Source of the DNA: an uncultured Spirochaetales bacterium
GTDB lineage: Bacteria > Spirochaetota > Spirochaetia > Sphaerochaetales > Sphaerochaetaceae
Direction: 5' to 3'
Length of the DNA: 64,000 bases
Assembly: GCA_949297785.1 (NCBI GenBank)
Contig: CASFTW010000010.1
Location: 1-64,000, forward strand
The notes under the pieces are model-generated. The model was given only the letters and a program-made list of their open reading frames with translations, did no database searches and was not told where the DNA came from. This document shows positions 35,406 to 44,731 of the stretch, in pieces. The number at the start of each line of letters is the position of its first letter. Position 1 is the first letter of the stretch. The position numbers and the translations under genes are program-made.

Positions 35406-36863
35406 ATGGAAAAACGTAAAGACGTTCTTATGATATGTGCTGATGAATGGGGCCGTTGTTTTACAGGCTTTGGAGGAAACAGCATTGTTATGACACCGAC
35501 ACTGGATCAGCTGGCACGTGATGGAATTCAATTTGATAATTGTTTTTCTTCCTGCCCGATATGCATTCCTGCAAGACGCAGTATTATGACAGGTATGTTT
35601 CCTTCTCATCACGGGGACAGAGTATATTCAGATATGATGCCTATGCCGGATGCTGTAACTCTTGCACAGGCCTTCAGCAATGCCGGATATCAGACAATGG
35701 CAGTGGGAAAGCTTCATGTTTACCCTCAACGTAACAGAATAGGGTTTGATGATGCAATAATAACAGAAGAAGGCCGCTATGAATTTGGCAATGTAGATGA
35801 TTATCAGACATGGCTTGGTGAAAATGGTTTTGCAGGGCAGGAATTCATGCATTCAATGGGAAATAACAGCTATTACACTAGACCGTGGCACCTTCCGGAG
35901 TATACACATCCTACCATGTGGGTTACAAAAGAAATGTGCCGGCAAATAAAAAGACGAGATCCTGACAGACCTCATTTCTGGTATGTTTCCTATCAATTTC
36001 CTCATCCGCCTCTTGTTCCTCTTCAGTCTTATCTTGATATGTATGAGGATGATGAGATTGATATGCCGGAAAAAGGATTGGATGACTGGAATGATGACTC
36101 TGTTATCATGCATCTTCTCAGGGAACAGGCTGATGAATATAATGAAAAAGACATACGCAGGGCAAAGAAGGCATATTATGCTCAGTGTACACTAATTGAT
36201 CATCAGATAAGAATTCTTATCGGAACACTTCGGGAATGCAATCTGCTGGATAATACAATAATTTGCTTTTTAAGCGATCACGGCGATAGCCTTTTTAATC
36301 ACTCGATCGTTGGAAAAAGAACTTTTTATCAGGAATCCTGCAATGTGCCTTTTTTGATTTCAGGGGCAGTTATAGAGGAATACAGAGGGCAGGTATCACA
36401 TAAGCTAGCTTGTCTTGAAGATATCATGCCAACACTTCTTTCTATTTGTGGAATTGATATTCCCAAAACAGTGGATGGTTTAGACCTGCTTTCATCCCAG
36501 CAGAGGGAAAGGCTTTATTGTGAAGTGGGAGAAGGAAGAAAGGCAACACGAATGACAACTGATGGTCGGTATAAACTCATTTATTATCCATGCGGGAATA
36601 TTTTTCAGCTTTTCGACATCGTTTCAGACCCATTTGAACATCACAATCTATATGGAAAAATGGAATATTCATCAGTACAGACAGAATTGATGGATTATCT
36701 GATTTCAGAACTGCATGGAACTGATGACGAATGGTTGGAAAATGGAAAATTGAAAGGCTTTGATTCTGGGGAATACAGAAAAGCACCAGATTATGGTTTG
36801 TATAATCAGAGAGGATGGCATTGGCCTGCACCTCAAGGATATTCAAACTTGGGAAAGACTTAA
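35406..36863 (+). CDS. Sulfatase (Cys-type, cytosolic), second of locus 1
   Basis: The 485-aa protein has the same fold: DVLMICADEWGRC, the formylglycine motif C53-I-P-A-R, a WYVSYQFPHPP substrate loop and FLSDHGDSLFNH at the second metal site. The first metal site reads DE rather than the usual DQ/DD. No signal peptide is seen. It differs from the preceding sulfatase enough to expect another sulfate position or sugar. AGGAACAG before the ATG gives a weak ribosome site. Confidence 0.92.
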   Translation: MEKRKDVLMICADEWGRCFTGFGGNSIVMTPTLDQLARDGIQFDNCFSSCPICIPARRSIMTGMFPSHHGDRVYSDMMPMPDAVTLAQAFSNAGYQTMAVGKLHVYPQRNRIGFDDAIITEEGRYEFGNVDDYQTWLGENGFAGQEFMHSMGNNSYYTRPWHLPEYTHPTMWVTKEMCRQIKRRDPDRPHFWYVSYQFPHPPLVPLQSYLDMYEDDEIDMPEKGLDDWNDDSVIMHLLREQADEYNEKDIRRAKKAYYAQCTLIDHQIRILIGTLRECNLLDNTIICFLSDHGDSLFNHSIVGKRTFYQESCNVPFLISGAVIEEYRGQVSHKLACLEDIMPTLLSICGIDIPKTVDGLDLLSSQQRERLYCEVGEGRKATRMTTDGRYKLIYYPCGNIFQLFDIVSDPFEHHNLYGKMEYSSVQTELMDYLISELHGTDDEWLENGKLKGFDSGEYRKAPDYGLYNQRGWHWPAPQGYSNLGKT

Positions 36864-36925
36864 AGTATTACTTCTGAATGTCAAGACTATAGAAAAATAA
36901 AGAAATTTAACAAAGGAGTGTTTTT

Positions 36926-39241
36926 ATGCGTAAAAGATTATTATTTACGTTAATTTTCGTGTTCTGTTTCTTCTCTGCAAATGCTCAGCCAGTCAGTGAA
37001 ATGACAGATGTGGAAAATAAAATCATTACGGATACAGCTGTATTCAAGAATTTTATTGAGAATGATCCTTTGTATGGAAATAACGGTCTGCCAATGTCTC
37101 CTTCGCTGGATCCTGATCGATATGGGCCGATTAATATTATGCTCGACGATGAAGGGAATGCTGTAGAAGCAACCGTTACAAGTGACATCTCATATTTTGA
37201 GGGTAAGTATTATTTGTATGGCCCTTCTTTTGCTTATGGAAGTTTTGATATTGCACCCGGTGCTAATATGACAGCGACATTGGATACGGTGCCGGCATCT
37301 TTTTACAGAGCGGGAGGTTTGTGTATTTATGAGTCTGACGATCTGATGAACTGGCATCTTGTCTCAAGAGTGTTTCCTCAGGATTCTGATACAGGAAGAA
37401 TATATCTGCCGAAGAAAACAAGAGTCGTTTATTCTGAAAAAACAGGTTTGTATACGATGTGGTTTGGAAATTCACAAGGATCTCCATATTCAGGCACATG
37501 GATTATGCAGTCCGAAACTCCCTATGGGCCATGGACTGAACCTAGACTTCCTGATAATCCGTTTGACCCGACACATGAGAATCTTCTCCGTGATTTTGAC
37601 ATCGGTTTTGATGAAAATGGTGATACATGGATGGTCAAATCACATGGACAAATCGATTTATACCATATTAATGAGGAAGGCTCTGGTATTGATGAATATG
37701 TGCAAACTGGTGCGGATACTTCCTCTCTGAATGGAGGAATTGGAATACATTATCAGAACGGATGGTGGTACATTACTGGTGACAGAGGAGGAGGGAATCC
37801 TATCAGTTCAACATTTGCATATATTATGGCAAAAGATCCTCATGGTCCATGGATCAGTCCTGATACAGATACTGCGGATCAGGTTGTAATTCCTTCTGTG
37901 CTTGCCGGACCTTATGATGCTGGATATGCACAGGCCAATGGCTCATCAACTGTGTATGACATGGAAGGAAATCTTGTGAATTTTATTCCGTTCAAGCATT
38001 ATATTTCTTCACCCGAAGGTGCTCCTGAGGTAGACAATCCAAAACAGCCTGGGGATGCAAATATGGCGCTAGCCGGACAATGGTTTTATGTACTTGAATA
38101 TGATAATGAAGGCCACATTCTTCCGATGAATGTTGAAGGAACATCTTATTTTCCACTTGCAGAAGAAGTTGAAACAACAATTCCAGATGCATATCAGGCT
38201 GCGCTTCATATTACAAATAGTCAGTCTGTGCTTCAGACATGGAACGTGGAATCTGATGAAGTCGTATACTCTGTCAGACCCTCTATATTTCAGAGAACAC
38301 CTGATAAAGGTCCTGGTAGAGCCCCAACACAAGAACCTCAAGAACCAAGGGTGAATGCGCCTCTCATTGCAGAACTTACAATTCCTTCGGGAGAGGTCTT
38401 GACGTGGGAGATAGATGCAAGAACTGTAAGATGGGCGCCTCAGCAGATTGTGCTAAATCTGCCAGAACCTGTAACCGGGGGTGGATTATTTGCACTTAAG
38501 TTAAGTACTTCTGCTGATAATGGAGGCTATGGCGTAGCTGTAGGACCAGCTAAAGAAGGAGGTTCTTATTGTCTTATTTCTGATACCGGAGATGTGACTG
38601 TATATCCACAGGCCGGCATGATGCTTAAAACATTCAGTGAAAAAGCTCTTGCTCCAATTATTGTAAAACAGCCGGAGAGTGTTGTTACCGTTAAAGGCAG
38701 TGAAATCGGTTTTGTTGTCGAAGCTGAAGGCGTTGGGCTCGGATATCAGTGGTTTTGCAATGATGAAATAATACTTGCTCCGGATGGATATAATGAAGCT
38801 GATACCATGAATTTCCGTTATGACAAGGTAACACCTAAAGACAACGGCATATATAAATGTCTGGTTTTCAATACGGAGGGTAGTATTGAATCAGACGAAG
38901 TTATCCTCTATGTAATGGATATTGACACAAAGGCAGAGTTAATAAAGGCAGAAGGGAAAGAAATTATTAAATGTACGGTAACAAATAATGAAACCAATCC
39001 TGTTGACATTGCCATGATAACACAGTGGGACGAGGCATTGTTTGATTCTGTAAAGTCAGGGGATTCTGTTTCCTATGAATTTGTTATAAATGGAAGTGAG
39101 CCCGTGATTCTTGGAGATGTTGAAGTTCATATTTCTGAGAATATCGATGGGCATATGGTTGAGGCTGTTACTCAGGTACATTACGGTGTCCCTTTGTATA
39201 ATGGCGGACAATGGTATACACCGAACGCAACTAGAATTTGA
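36926..39241 (+). CDS. Secreted beta-propeller glycosidase-like protein with Ig-like domain
   Basis: The 771-aa protein starts MRKRLLFTLIFVFCFFSANA, a signal peptide. Residues about 45-400 repeat the five-bladed propeller pattern of GH43/GH117-type enzymes (DISYFEGKYYLYGPSFAYGS, DDLMNWHLVSRVFP, SGTWIMQSETPYGPWTEP, AYIMAKDPHGPWISP). A beta-rich middle region follows, then an Ig-like domain at about 605-670 (IVKQPESVVTVKGSEIGFVV to DNGIYKCLVFNTEGS). Catalytic acids cannot be assigned by eye, so hydrolase activity is inferred. It ends locus 1 and could release the fragments the transporter imports. GGAG precedes the ATG. Confidence 0.8.
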   Translation: MRKRLLFTLIFVFCFFSANAQPVSEMTDVENKIITDTAVFKNFIENDPLYGNNGLPMSPSLDPDRYGPINIMLDDEGNAVEATVTSDISYFEGKYYLYGPSFAYGSFDIAPGANMTATLDTVPASFYRAGGLCIYESDDLMNWHLVSRVFPQDSDTGRIYLPKKTRVVYSEKTGLYTMWFGNSQGSPYSGTWIMQSETPYGPWTEPRLPDNPFDPTHENLLRDFDIGFDENGDTWMVKSHGQIDLYHINEEGSGIDEYVQTGADTSSLNGGIGIHYQNGWWYITGDRGGGNPISSTFAYIMAKDPHGPWISPDTDTADQVVIPSVLAGPYDAGYAQANGSSTVYDMEGNLVNFIPFKHYISSPEGAPEVDNPKQPGDANMALAGQWFYVLEYDNEGHILPMNVEGTSYFPLAEEVETTIPDAYQAALHITNSQSVLQTWNVESDEVVYSVRPSIFQRTPDKGPGRAPTQEPQEPRVNAPLIAELTIPSGEVLTWEIDARTVRWAPQQIVLNLPEPVTGGGLFALKLSTSADNGGYGVAVGPAKEGGSYCLISDTGDVTVYPQAGMMLKTFSEKALAPIIVKQPESVVTVKGSEIGFVVEAEGVGLGYQWFCNDEIILAPDGYNEADTMNFRYDKVTPKDNGIYKCLVFNTEGSIESDEVILYVMDIDTKAELIKAEGKEIIKCTVTNNETNPVDIAMITQWDEALFDSVKSGDSVSYEFVINGSEPVILGDVEVHISENIDGHMVEAVTQVHYGVPLYNGGQWYTPNATRI

Positions 39242-39253
39242 TTCTCCGTTTTT

Positions 39254-39301
39254 CAGGGTTGTTGTAAAAGGTACAAAGGCTTTTTATAACAGCCCTGTTT
39301 T
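39254..39301 (+). terminator. Terminator of locus 1 operon
   Basis: CAGGGTTGTTGTAAAAG at 39254-39270 pairs with CTTTTTATAACAGCCCTG at 39280-39297 (with wobble pairs) and is followed by TTTTCC. It lies 13 bp after the stop. Confidence 0.65.
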
Positions 39302-39401
39302 CCTTGTTCGAGATATCTGTGATCATTTTTTTCTGACAATTGAATTTTTTCTATTATCTCAACAAATTACATGATATGCAGTAATAATGACTTAGGAATC
39401 A

Positions 39402-39429
39402 GAACTCCGCACGGTTTAATGCGGAGTTC
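39402..39429. terminator. Hairpin downstream of pepD
   Basis: GAACTCCGC / GCGGAGTTC (9-bp stem, 39402-39410 and 39421-39429) lies 20 bp after the pepD stop. It lacks a strong T-tract on either strand, so intrinsic termination is uncertain. Confidence 0.4.
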
Positions 39430-39449
39430 ATTTAGTTAACTGATCCCGA

Positions 39450-40892
39450 TCAGATTCTGGAAAGCATGTAGCGCAGGAATCCCATTGTCCTTTCCGCTGA
39501 ATCCACCATGATGTGCTCATTGACAGAGTGGACATCAAAGAGATTCGGACCTATTGAAATGGAATCCATACCCTGTACCGCAGAGTTTATGATCCCGCAT
39601 TCAAGACCGGCATGGATGCTGGTGATGACAGGCTTTTTCTTCGTATATGCCTTGTACAGGGATGCAACAGTCTTTGTAAGCGGGGATGAGGGATCCGGAG
39701 CCCATGACGGGTATGCATCAGTGTAGGACACCTTGAAACCCAGATCCTCATATGCTGCTGCGACACGGTATGCGCATTCATCACGTGCAGACTCGATAAG
39801 AGACCTTGTTGATGAAATGGCGGTGAGTTTTCCGTCTGCAAGTTCCACAATTGCAAGATTGTTTGATGTCTCGACAATTCCGGGAACAGCGGCGCTCATA
39901 GCCTGAGGCCCGATTACGGTAAGATAAAGAGCTTCCATGAATGCAATGGAGGTCTTCGCCTTTACGGCTTCGTCGGGAATTTCATCGGTTCTGGTAAGTG
40001 AGATATCTATGCCGGGATCCGTGATGCTGTATTCTCTCCTCACTTCCTCTCTTACCTGATTGACGATGCTTTCAATGACACTGCAGTCTTCTCTGTCCAC
40101 TACGAAAGTCACCGAGCAGGTTGAAGGAATGACATTGCGTCTTGTTCCGCCTGAGAGGGAAGAGATCATATAATCGGGGAAGCGGTGCATTATGCGGCTT
40201 ACGATCTTTATCGCATTTGCCCTTCCTTTGTGGATTTCTCCTCCGCTGTGACCTCCGAGCAGTCCTGACACCTTAATGGTGTAGGCTGCTGCCTTTTCTT
40301 TATTGACACTCTTCAGCTTGGCCTTTCCCACTGCGTCGATCTCGATTCCGCCGGCACAGCCTGTGTATATGATTCCCTCTTCCTCGCTGTCGAGGTTTAT
40401 CATCCTCCTGCTTTCAAGCTTGCTGCCGTCAAGGCCGTTGGCACCGTTCATGCCGGTTTCCTCGCTTACAGTGAAAAGCAGCTCAAGAGGAGGGTGGGCA
40501 AGTTCCGGGTCGATTGCGAGAGCCATCGCCATTGCCATAGCAATGCCGTTGTCCGCACCGAGGGAAGTATCCTTTGCCCTGACAGTCTCTCCGTCACATA
40601 CGATTTCAATCGGGTCTTTGAGGAAATCATGCGCGCTGTCTTCTGTTTTCACACATACCATATCCATATGGCCCTGCAGACAGAGAGGATCATCGTTTTC
40701 CTTTCCCTTTGTGCCGCCGGCATAGATGAATACGTTTCCGGCTTTGTCGGTGCAGGACTTCAGGTCATGCTCTGCCGCCCAGGAAAGAAGGAACTGCCGT
40801 ATTCCTTCCTCGTTTCCGCTTTCCCGGGGAATGGCGGAAATATCATTGAAGATGGACCACATGGTCTTTTCATTCAGATTATTGAACCACAT
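39450..40892 (-). CDS. pepD: Aminoacyl-histidine dipeptidase (M20 family)
   Basis: The 480-aa protein is a PepD-type dizinc peptidase. Seen are FNDISAIPRESGNEEGIRQF at the N terminus, metal ligands in LCLQGHMDMVCVK and SLGADNGIAMA, the Glu pair in LLFTVSEETGMNGANGLDG, and a lid domain insertion about 190-370. It cleaves Xaa-His and other dipeptides in the cytoplasm. AAGGAG lies before the ATG at 40892, which overlaps the nagA 3' end by 14 bp, so the two are translated together. Confidence 0.93.
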   Translation of the reverse strand: MWFNNLNEKTMWSIFNDISAIPRESGNEEGIRQFLLSWAAEHDLKSCTDKAGNVFIYAGGTKGKENDDPLCLQGHMDMVCVKTEDSAHDFLKDPIEIVCDGETVRAKDTSLGADNGIAMAMAMALAIDPELAHPPLELLFTVSEETGMNGANGLDGSKLESRRMINLDSEEEGIIYTGCAGGIEIDAVGKAKLKSVNKEKAAAYTIKVSGLLGGHSGGEIHKGRANAIKIVSRIMHRFPDYMISSLSGGTRRNVIPSTCSVTFVVDREDCSVIESIVNQVREEVRREYSITDPGIDISLTRTDEIPDEAVKAKTSIAFMEALYLTVIGPQAMSAAVPGIVETSNNLAIVELADGKLTAISSTRSLIESARDECAYRVAAAYEDLGFKVSYTDAYPSWAPDPSSPLTKTVASLYKAYTKKKPVITSIHAGLECGIINSAVQGMDSISIGPNLFDVHSVNEHIMVDSAERTMGFLRYMLSRI

Positions 40893-42084
40893 TTATAAAC
40901 TCCTTGCTCAACAGTCCCCTGGCAAGTTTACCGTTGATGAAGAGGCCGCCGAGACTGAAGTCTCTGTTTATGATTGCGACGTTCGCGGTATAGCCAGGGA
41001 TAAGAGCTCCTTTCTTCTCGAAATTATAGATTCTTGCCGGATTTGAACAAGCCATCTGGATGGCCTGGTCTATGGGGATTCCCCATTCAACCAGATTCTC
41101 AAGTCCTTTGAGCATTGTAAGTGATGAGCCGAGGAACAGGCTGTTGTCCTGTGCGGAGACGAATGCTCCGTCAACGAGCTGGGCCGGCATGCCGTTGGCC
41201 GTCAGCTGTCCTTCCTTCTGCATTGTCGGTTTCAGCGAGTCTGTGACCATCACTATGTTGCTGATCGGCTTCTCCCTGAGAAGCAGCTTCACCAGCTCCG
41301 GATGGACATGGATGCCGTCACAGATTATCTCGGCTTTCATGTCCTGCTGGATCATGATCGCGCCGACACAGTTCGGGTTCCTGTGATGCAGGCGGCTCAT
41401 TGCATTGAAGAAGTGTGTTGAATGCAGAATGCCGCACTGCATTCCTTCTATGATGTTCTCATAAGCGGCATCGGTGTGGCCTGCAAGCAGCACGATTCCC
41501 TTTTTCTGCGCTTCAAGGGCAAGTGTTCTCATGTGCTTCAGCTCGGGCGCAACCGTCATGCAGACAATCTTTCCTTCTCCGGCTTCATAAAGCTGGTTGA
41601 ATACATCCAGACTGACTTCCTGAAGACCGTCCGGTGACTGGGCTCCGATTCTCTTGGGGGAGATGAAAGGACCTTCGAGGTTCACGCCTTCTATGATTGC
41701 TCCTTTCTCCTTTCCCATGGCGCCGACAATTGCCTTTGTTGCTGCAATCATCTTGTCAAGTCTGTCGGTGTAGACGGCAGGAAGGAATGATGTGACGCCG
41801 AAATCCGCAAGGCGTTCGCTCATGCCGAGAATCGAGTCAACACTGCAGTCCTCTGTTCCGTATCCTCCGATACCGTGCAGGTGCGTGTCGATCAGACCCG
41901 GTGTGATGTATGCTCCCTTGACGTCGATCAGTGTGACGGAAGAGGGGTAGTTTTGTTCGTCAAGGCGTTTCATCCTGAAAACGTCTTCGATTTTTCCTTC
42001 ATCGTTGATTGCCAGTGCGCAGTTGTCGATTTTCGCGACTCCTGACAGTACTGTTCCGTTTATCAAAACATATTTTACGCTCAT
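40879..42084 (-). CDS. nagA: N-acetylglucosamine-6-phosphate deacetylase
   Basis: The 401-aa amidohydrolase has the NagA motifs: GLIDTHLHGIGGYGTED (HxH metal site), the catalytic Glu in NLEGPFISPKR, His in LAGHTDAAYENI, HFFNAMSRLHHR and the catalytic Asp in NIVMVTDSL. It removes acetate from GlcNAc-6-P in the cytoplasm, feeding amino-sugar catabolism and recycling. The ATG at 42084 gives the family start; the frame upstream overlaps the divergent gene. No nagB lies nearby. Confidence 0.93.
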   Translation of the reverse strand: MSVKYVLINGTVLSGVAKIDNCALAINDEGKIEDVFRMKRLDEQNYPSSVTLIDVKGAYITPGLIDTHLHGIGGYGTEDCSVDSILGMSERLADFGVTSFLPAVYTDRLDKMIAATKAIVGAMGKEKGAIIEGVNLEGPFISPKRIGAQSPDGLQEVSLDVFNQLYEAGEGKIVCMTVAPELKHMRTLALEAQKKGIVLLAGHTDAAYENIIEGMQCGILHSTHFFNAMSRLHHRNPNCVGAIMIQQDMKAEIICDGIHVHPELVKLLLREKPISNIVMVTDSLKPTMQKEGQLTANGMPAQLVDGAFVSAQDNSLFLGSSLTMLKGLENLVEWGIPIDQAIQMACSNPARIYNFEKKGALIPGYTANVAIINRDFSLGGLFINGKLARGLLSKEFINVVQ

Positions 42085-42160
42085 GGTTTCAGCATACACC
42101 AGAACGGATAAAGAAACCATTCTTTTTTTTAGCGCGCAAATAATATATGATGTGACAAGC

Positions 42161-43096
42161 ATGAATGAAAAAGACAGAGTTTTTGTAATAATAAACCCGC
42201 ATGCGTCGAAGGGAAGGGGTGCCGGCAAGGCAGAAAAGATAAGGACCTGTTTTGAGGAACACGGCATACATGCCGATTTCTACCTCACAAAATGCGAGAA
42301 TGACGGTGAGAAGGCAAGTCTTGAGGCCTGCCTCAAAGGTTATTCCGCTGTTGTCGCCGCCGGCGGGGATGGTGCCGTCAATGAAGTCGTCAACGGTATC
42401 ATGAAAAGCGGAACTGATACAGAAATGGGTATCATACCGATAGGAAGAGGCAATGATTTTGCATGGATGGCGGGAATCCCGTGCGATATCGAACAGGCAG
42501 TTCAGCTCATTGCCCGCAGGCAGCCCAGAAAAATAGATGTAAGCTATCTTGAAGGCGGTCGTTTTCCTTCAGGCCGTTATTTTCTCAACGGCACCGGTTT
42601 CGGCTTTGAGCCCTCGATAAATTTCAAGGCAGGCGAATACAGACATCTCAACGGCATGCCGAGCTACATAGTCGCTTTCTTCCACTGTCTCCTTCATCTG
42701 CCTGCAAGCTATAAAGTGAAGATGACGATTGACGGAAAAGAGTTCAATTTTGAGAGCCAGCAGATTTCCGTGAGCAACGGACGGAGGATGGGGTCGGCTT
42801 TCATTCTCGCCCCTCACGCGGTGCTTGATGACGGTCTTCTCGATATCGTGTTTTCCAACCGTCCCGTCGTAAGACGCGAGGTGATTCCCATGGTACTTTC
42901 GTTCTTCAGGGGAACACAGCTTGAGAAGTGCTCTTTCATGCAGGAAGAGAGAGGAAGGGAAGTCATCATAGAAAGTGCTGAGGAGAATATGAAAATACAC
43001 ACTGATGGTGAACTTGTTTCACTCTCAGCCGGCCGCTGCCTTGTCAGGCTGCTGCCTTCTTCTCTTAATCTTCACTATACGCGCTCCTCATTCTGA
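42161..43096 (+). CDS. Diacylglycerol/lipid kinase family protein
   Basis: The 311-aa protein has the DAGK catalytic fold: INPHASKGRGAGKAEKIRTC for nucleotide binding, VAAGGDGAVNEVVNGIM with the GGDG loop, and IIPIGRGNDFAWMAGIPCD. It phosphorylates a lipid such as diacylglycerol at the inner membrane. The C-terminal half has the expected beta-sandwich (SNGRRMGSAFILAPHAVLDD). The frame is open upstream, but the ATG at 42161 gives the conserved start. It diverges from nagA across 76 bp. Confidence 0.88.
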   Translation: MNEKDRVFVIINPHASKGRGAGKAEKIRTCFEEHGIHADFYLTKCENDGEKASLEACLKGYSAVVAAGGDGAVNEVVNGIMKSGTDTEMGIIPIGRGNDFAWMAGIPCDIEQAVQLIARRQPRKIDVSYLEGGRFPSGRYFLNGTGFGFEPSINFKAGEYRHLNGMPSYIVAFFHCLLHLPASYKVKMTIDGKEFNFESQQISVSNGRRMGSAFILAPHAVLDDGLLDIVFSNRPVVRREVIPMVLSFFRGTQLEKCSFMQEERGREVIIESAEENMKIHTDGELVSLSAGRCLVRLLPSSLNLHYTRSSF

Positions 43097-43169
43097 AAAA
43101 GAGCGCAAAAATAAGATAATGTTTTTATAACTGCTTGTGCTCAAAAGAAAAGTCAGATAAAAAAAGTGT

Positions 43170-43198
43170 TTGACAACCAGAGCTTTCTGGTATATTGT
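43170..43198 (+). promoter_or_regulatory. Promoter with palindrome in spacer
   Basis: TTGACA (43170-43175) and a TATATTGTAT -10 region (43191-43200) flank the palindrome ACCAGA-GCTT-TCTGGT (43176-43191). The spacer position suggests a repressor site. The downstream gene starts 62 bp after the -10 box. Confidence 0.5.
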
Positions 43199-43259
43199 AT
43201 AAGATGAGTTTATAGGCGAAAAAACACGTTTTTCGATATGTTTTTGGAGAGTATCTGCG

Positions 43260-44693
43260 TTGGTTAAAGATTTTGTGCCTTGCGTGCATTTTTACGATCA
43301 GGATTTTGTCGACATGTACGACAGAACCTGGGTCTGGATAGAAGAAAACTGGAAGGGAAATGCAGTTAAACCGGCGGCCGCTCCACAGGAAGGATATCTT
43401 TTCACAGGCGAGGAAAACAGGAGAAGCCTTTTCGACAGCTGCCTGTCTTCTCTCTTCCTTGTATACAGCAACCAGAAATTCGATCCCTGTGCGATGATTG
43501 ACTATTTCTACTCCGTGCAGGATGAGGACGGACGCATCAGCGACTGTTATGATACGACAACAGGCAGGCCGGTGACGAGTGAGGACAATCCGCTCGGTCT
43601 CACGCTTCCGCTGCTTCCTTATGTCGAGTATTTCTTCTATCACAAGATAGGGAACAAGAAGAGACTGAAGGACATTGTCGTGCATCTTGAGAAGTACTTC
43701 ACCTGGCTGAGCAATAATTTCCAGCGTCCCAACGGCCTTTACAGTGTTCCGTATTCAGCCTGCTGTCTTGGAAACATAGAACGCTATGATGCATGCTATA
43801 CCGTTGATTTCAACGCATGTCTTGCTCTTGCGGCCCTTTATATGTCAAACATCGGTGACATACTGAATGACAAGGAGCTTTCGTTCCGCTACAAGAGGGT
43901 GTATTTCTCTCTCAAGACCCGTATCAACAGCATGATGTGGGACAGTGAGAAGAGATTCTATTTCGATCTGGATGAGAATGAGAAGAGGATAACGAATAAC
44001 AAGCACATAGGCTGTTACTGGACGCTTCTTGCAGAGATCCCGAATTACGAGTATGCGGAATATCTGATCAGCCAGCTCAAGGATCCTTCTGAATTCGGAA
44101 CCGACAATCCGTTCCCATGTCTGCCTGTTTCCAACCCGAATTATTCTGCAAACGGAGAAGGTTACCGCGGCGGTGTGGTTCCGTTCTTCACATACATGGT
44201 GATCAAGGGACTTGTGAAGTATACATCATCAATCTTTGCCCGCGAGTGTGCGATACGTCATATGTATTTCATTCTTGATACGCTTCATCCGGACGGAGAG
44301 ACAGTAGGTGAAGTATGGCAGGCATATAAGCCCTCAAGCGAAGGGCCGTCCCTCTGCACGGACGGTTCATTCACTAACAGGAGCCGCTATCTTCCGATGA
44401 CCGGGCTGATCACAATCACGCTGATGATCGAGAACATCATCGGTCTTGAAATCTCTCTGCCGAGAAAGACGGTTGACTGGATGATGCCGAGTCTTGAGGC
44501 CATGGGTATAGAGCATTTGTCGCTCAAGAGGAACTTCGTCACCATCCTTTCCAACAAGAATCTGAGAGGCTGGGAGATAAGACTTGAAAGCGAGAAACTC
44601 TATTATTTCACAATCGAGATTCTCGATGAGAAAAAGAAGAAGACGCTGCCGATTCCGAGTGGAAAGTGCAGTATGCTTATAGATAAGCTCTGA
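43260..44693 (+). CDS. Trehalase-like (alpha/alpha)6-barrel glycoside hydrolase
   Basis: The 477-aa protein has the helical-barrel pattern of GH37/GH63 enzymes: FTGEENRRSLFDSCLSSLFL, GLTLPLLPYVEYFF, NGLYSVPYSACC, NKHIGCYWTLLAEIP, YRGGVVPFFTYMVIKGLVKY and the C-terminal DTLHPDGETVGEVWQAYKPS. Family members hydrolyse trehalose, mannosylglycerate or related sugars; the substrate here is not known. No signal peptide. The predicted start is TTG at 43260, eight bases after GGAGAG; the next ATG is 18 codons in, inside the conserved N terminus. It is monocistronic with its own promoter and terminator. Confidence 0.8.
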   Translation: MVKDFVPCVHFYDQDFVDMYDRTWVWIEENWKGNAVKPAAAPQEGYLFTGEENRRSLFDSCLSSLFLVYSNQKFDPCAMIDYFYSVQDEDGRISDCYDTTTGRPVTSEDNPLGLTLPLLPYVEYFFYHKIGNKKRLKDIVVHLEKYFTWLSNNFQRPNGLYSVPYSACCLGNIERYDACYTVDFNACLALAALYMSNIGDILNDKELSFRYKRVYFSLKTRINSMMWDSEKRFYFDLDENEKRITNNKHIGCYWTLLAEIPNYEYAEYLISQLKDPSEFGTDNPFPCLPVSNPNYSANGEGYRGGVVPFFTYMVIKGLVKYTSSIFARECAIRHMYFILDTLHPDGETVGEVWQAYKPSSEGPSLCTDGSFTNRSRYLPMTGLITITLMIENIIGLEISLPRKTVDWMMPSLEAMGIEHLSLKRNFVTILSNKNLRGWEIRLESEKLYYFTIEILDEKKKKTLPIPSGKCSMLIDKL

Positions 44694-44703
44694 TTCCTTT
44701 AAG

Positions 44704-44731
44704 ACAGGCGCCGGAAACGGTGCCTGTTTTA
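44704..44731 (+). terminator. Terminator of the trehalase-like gene
   Basis: A 10-bp stem ACAGGCGCCG / CGGTGCCTGT (44704-44713 and 44718-44727) has a GAAA tetraloop, one G-U pair and TTT downstream. It lies 10 bp after the stop. Confidence 0.8.

Noticed and set aside
43125-43685. Minus-strand 186-codon frame at the start of the trehalase-like gene
   Set aside because: It is antisense to the conserved glycosidase frame and its promoter; no ribosome site or domain.
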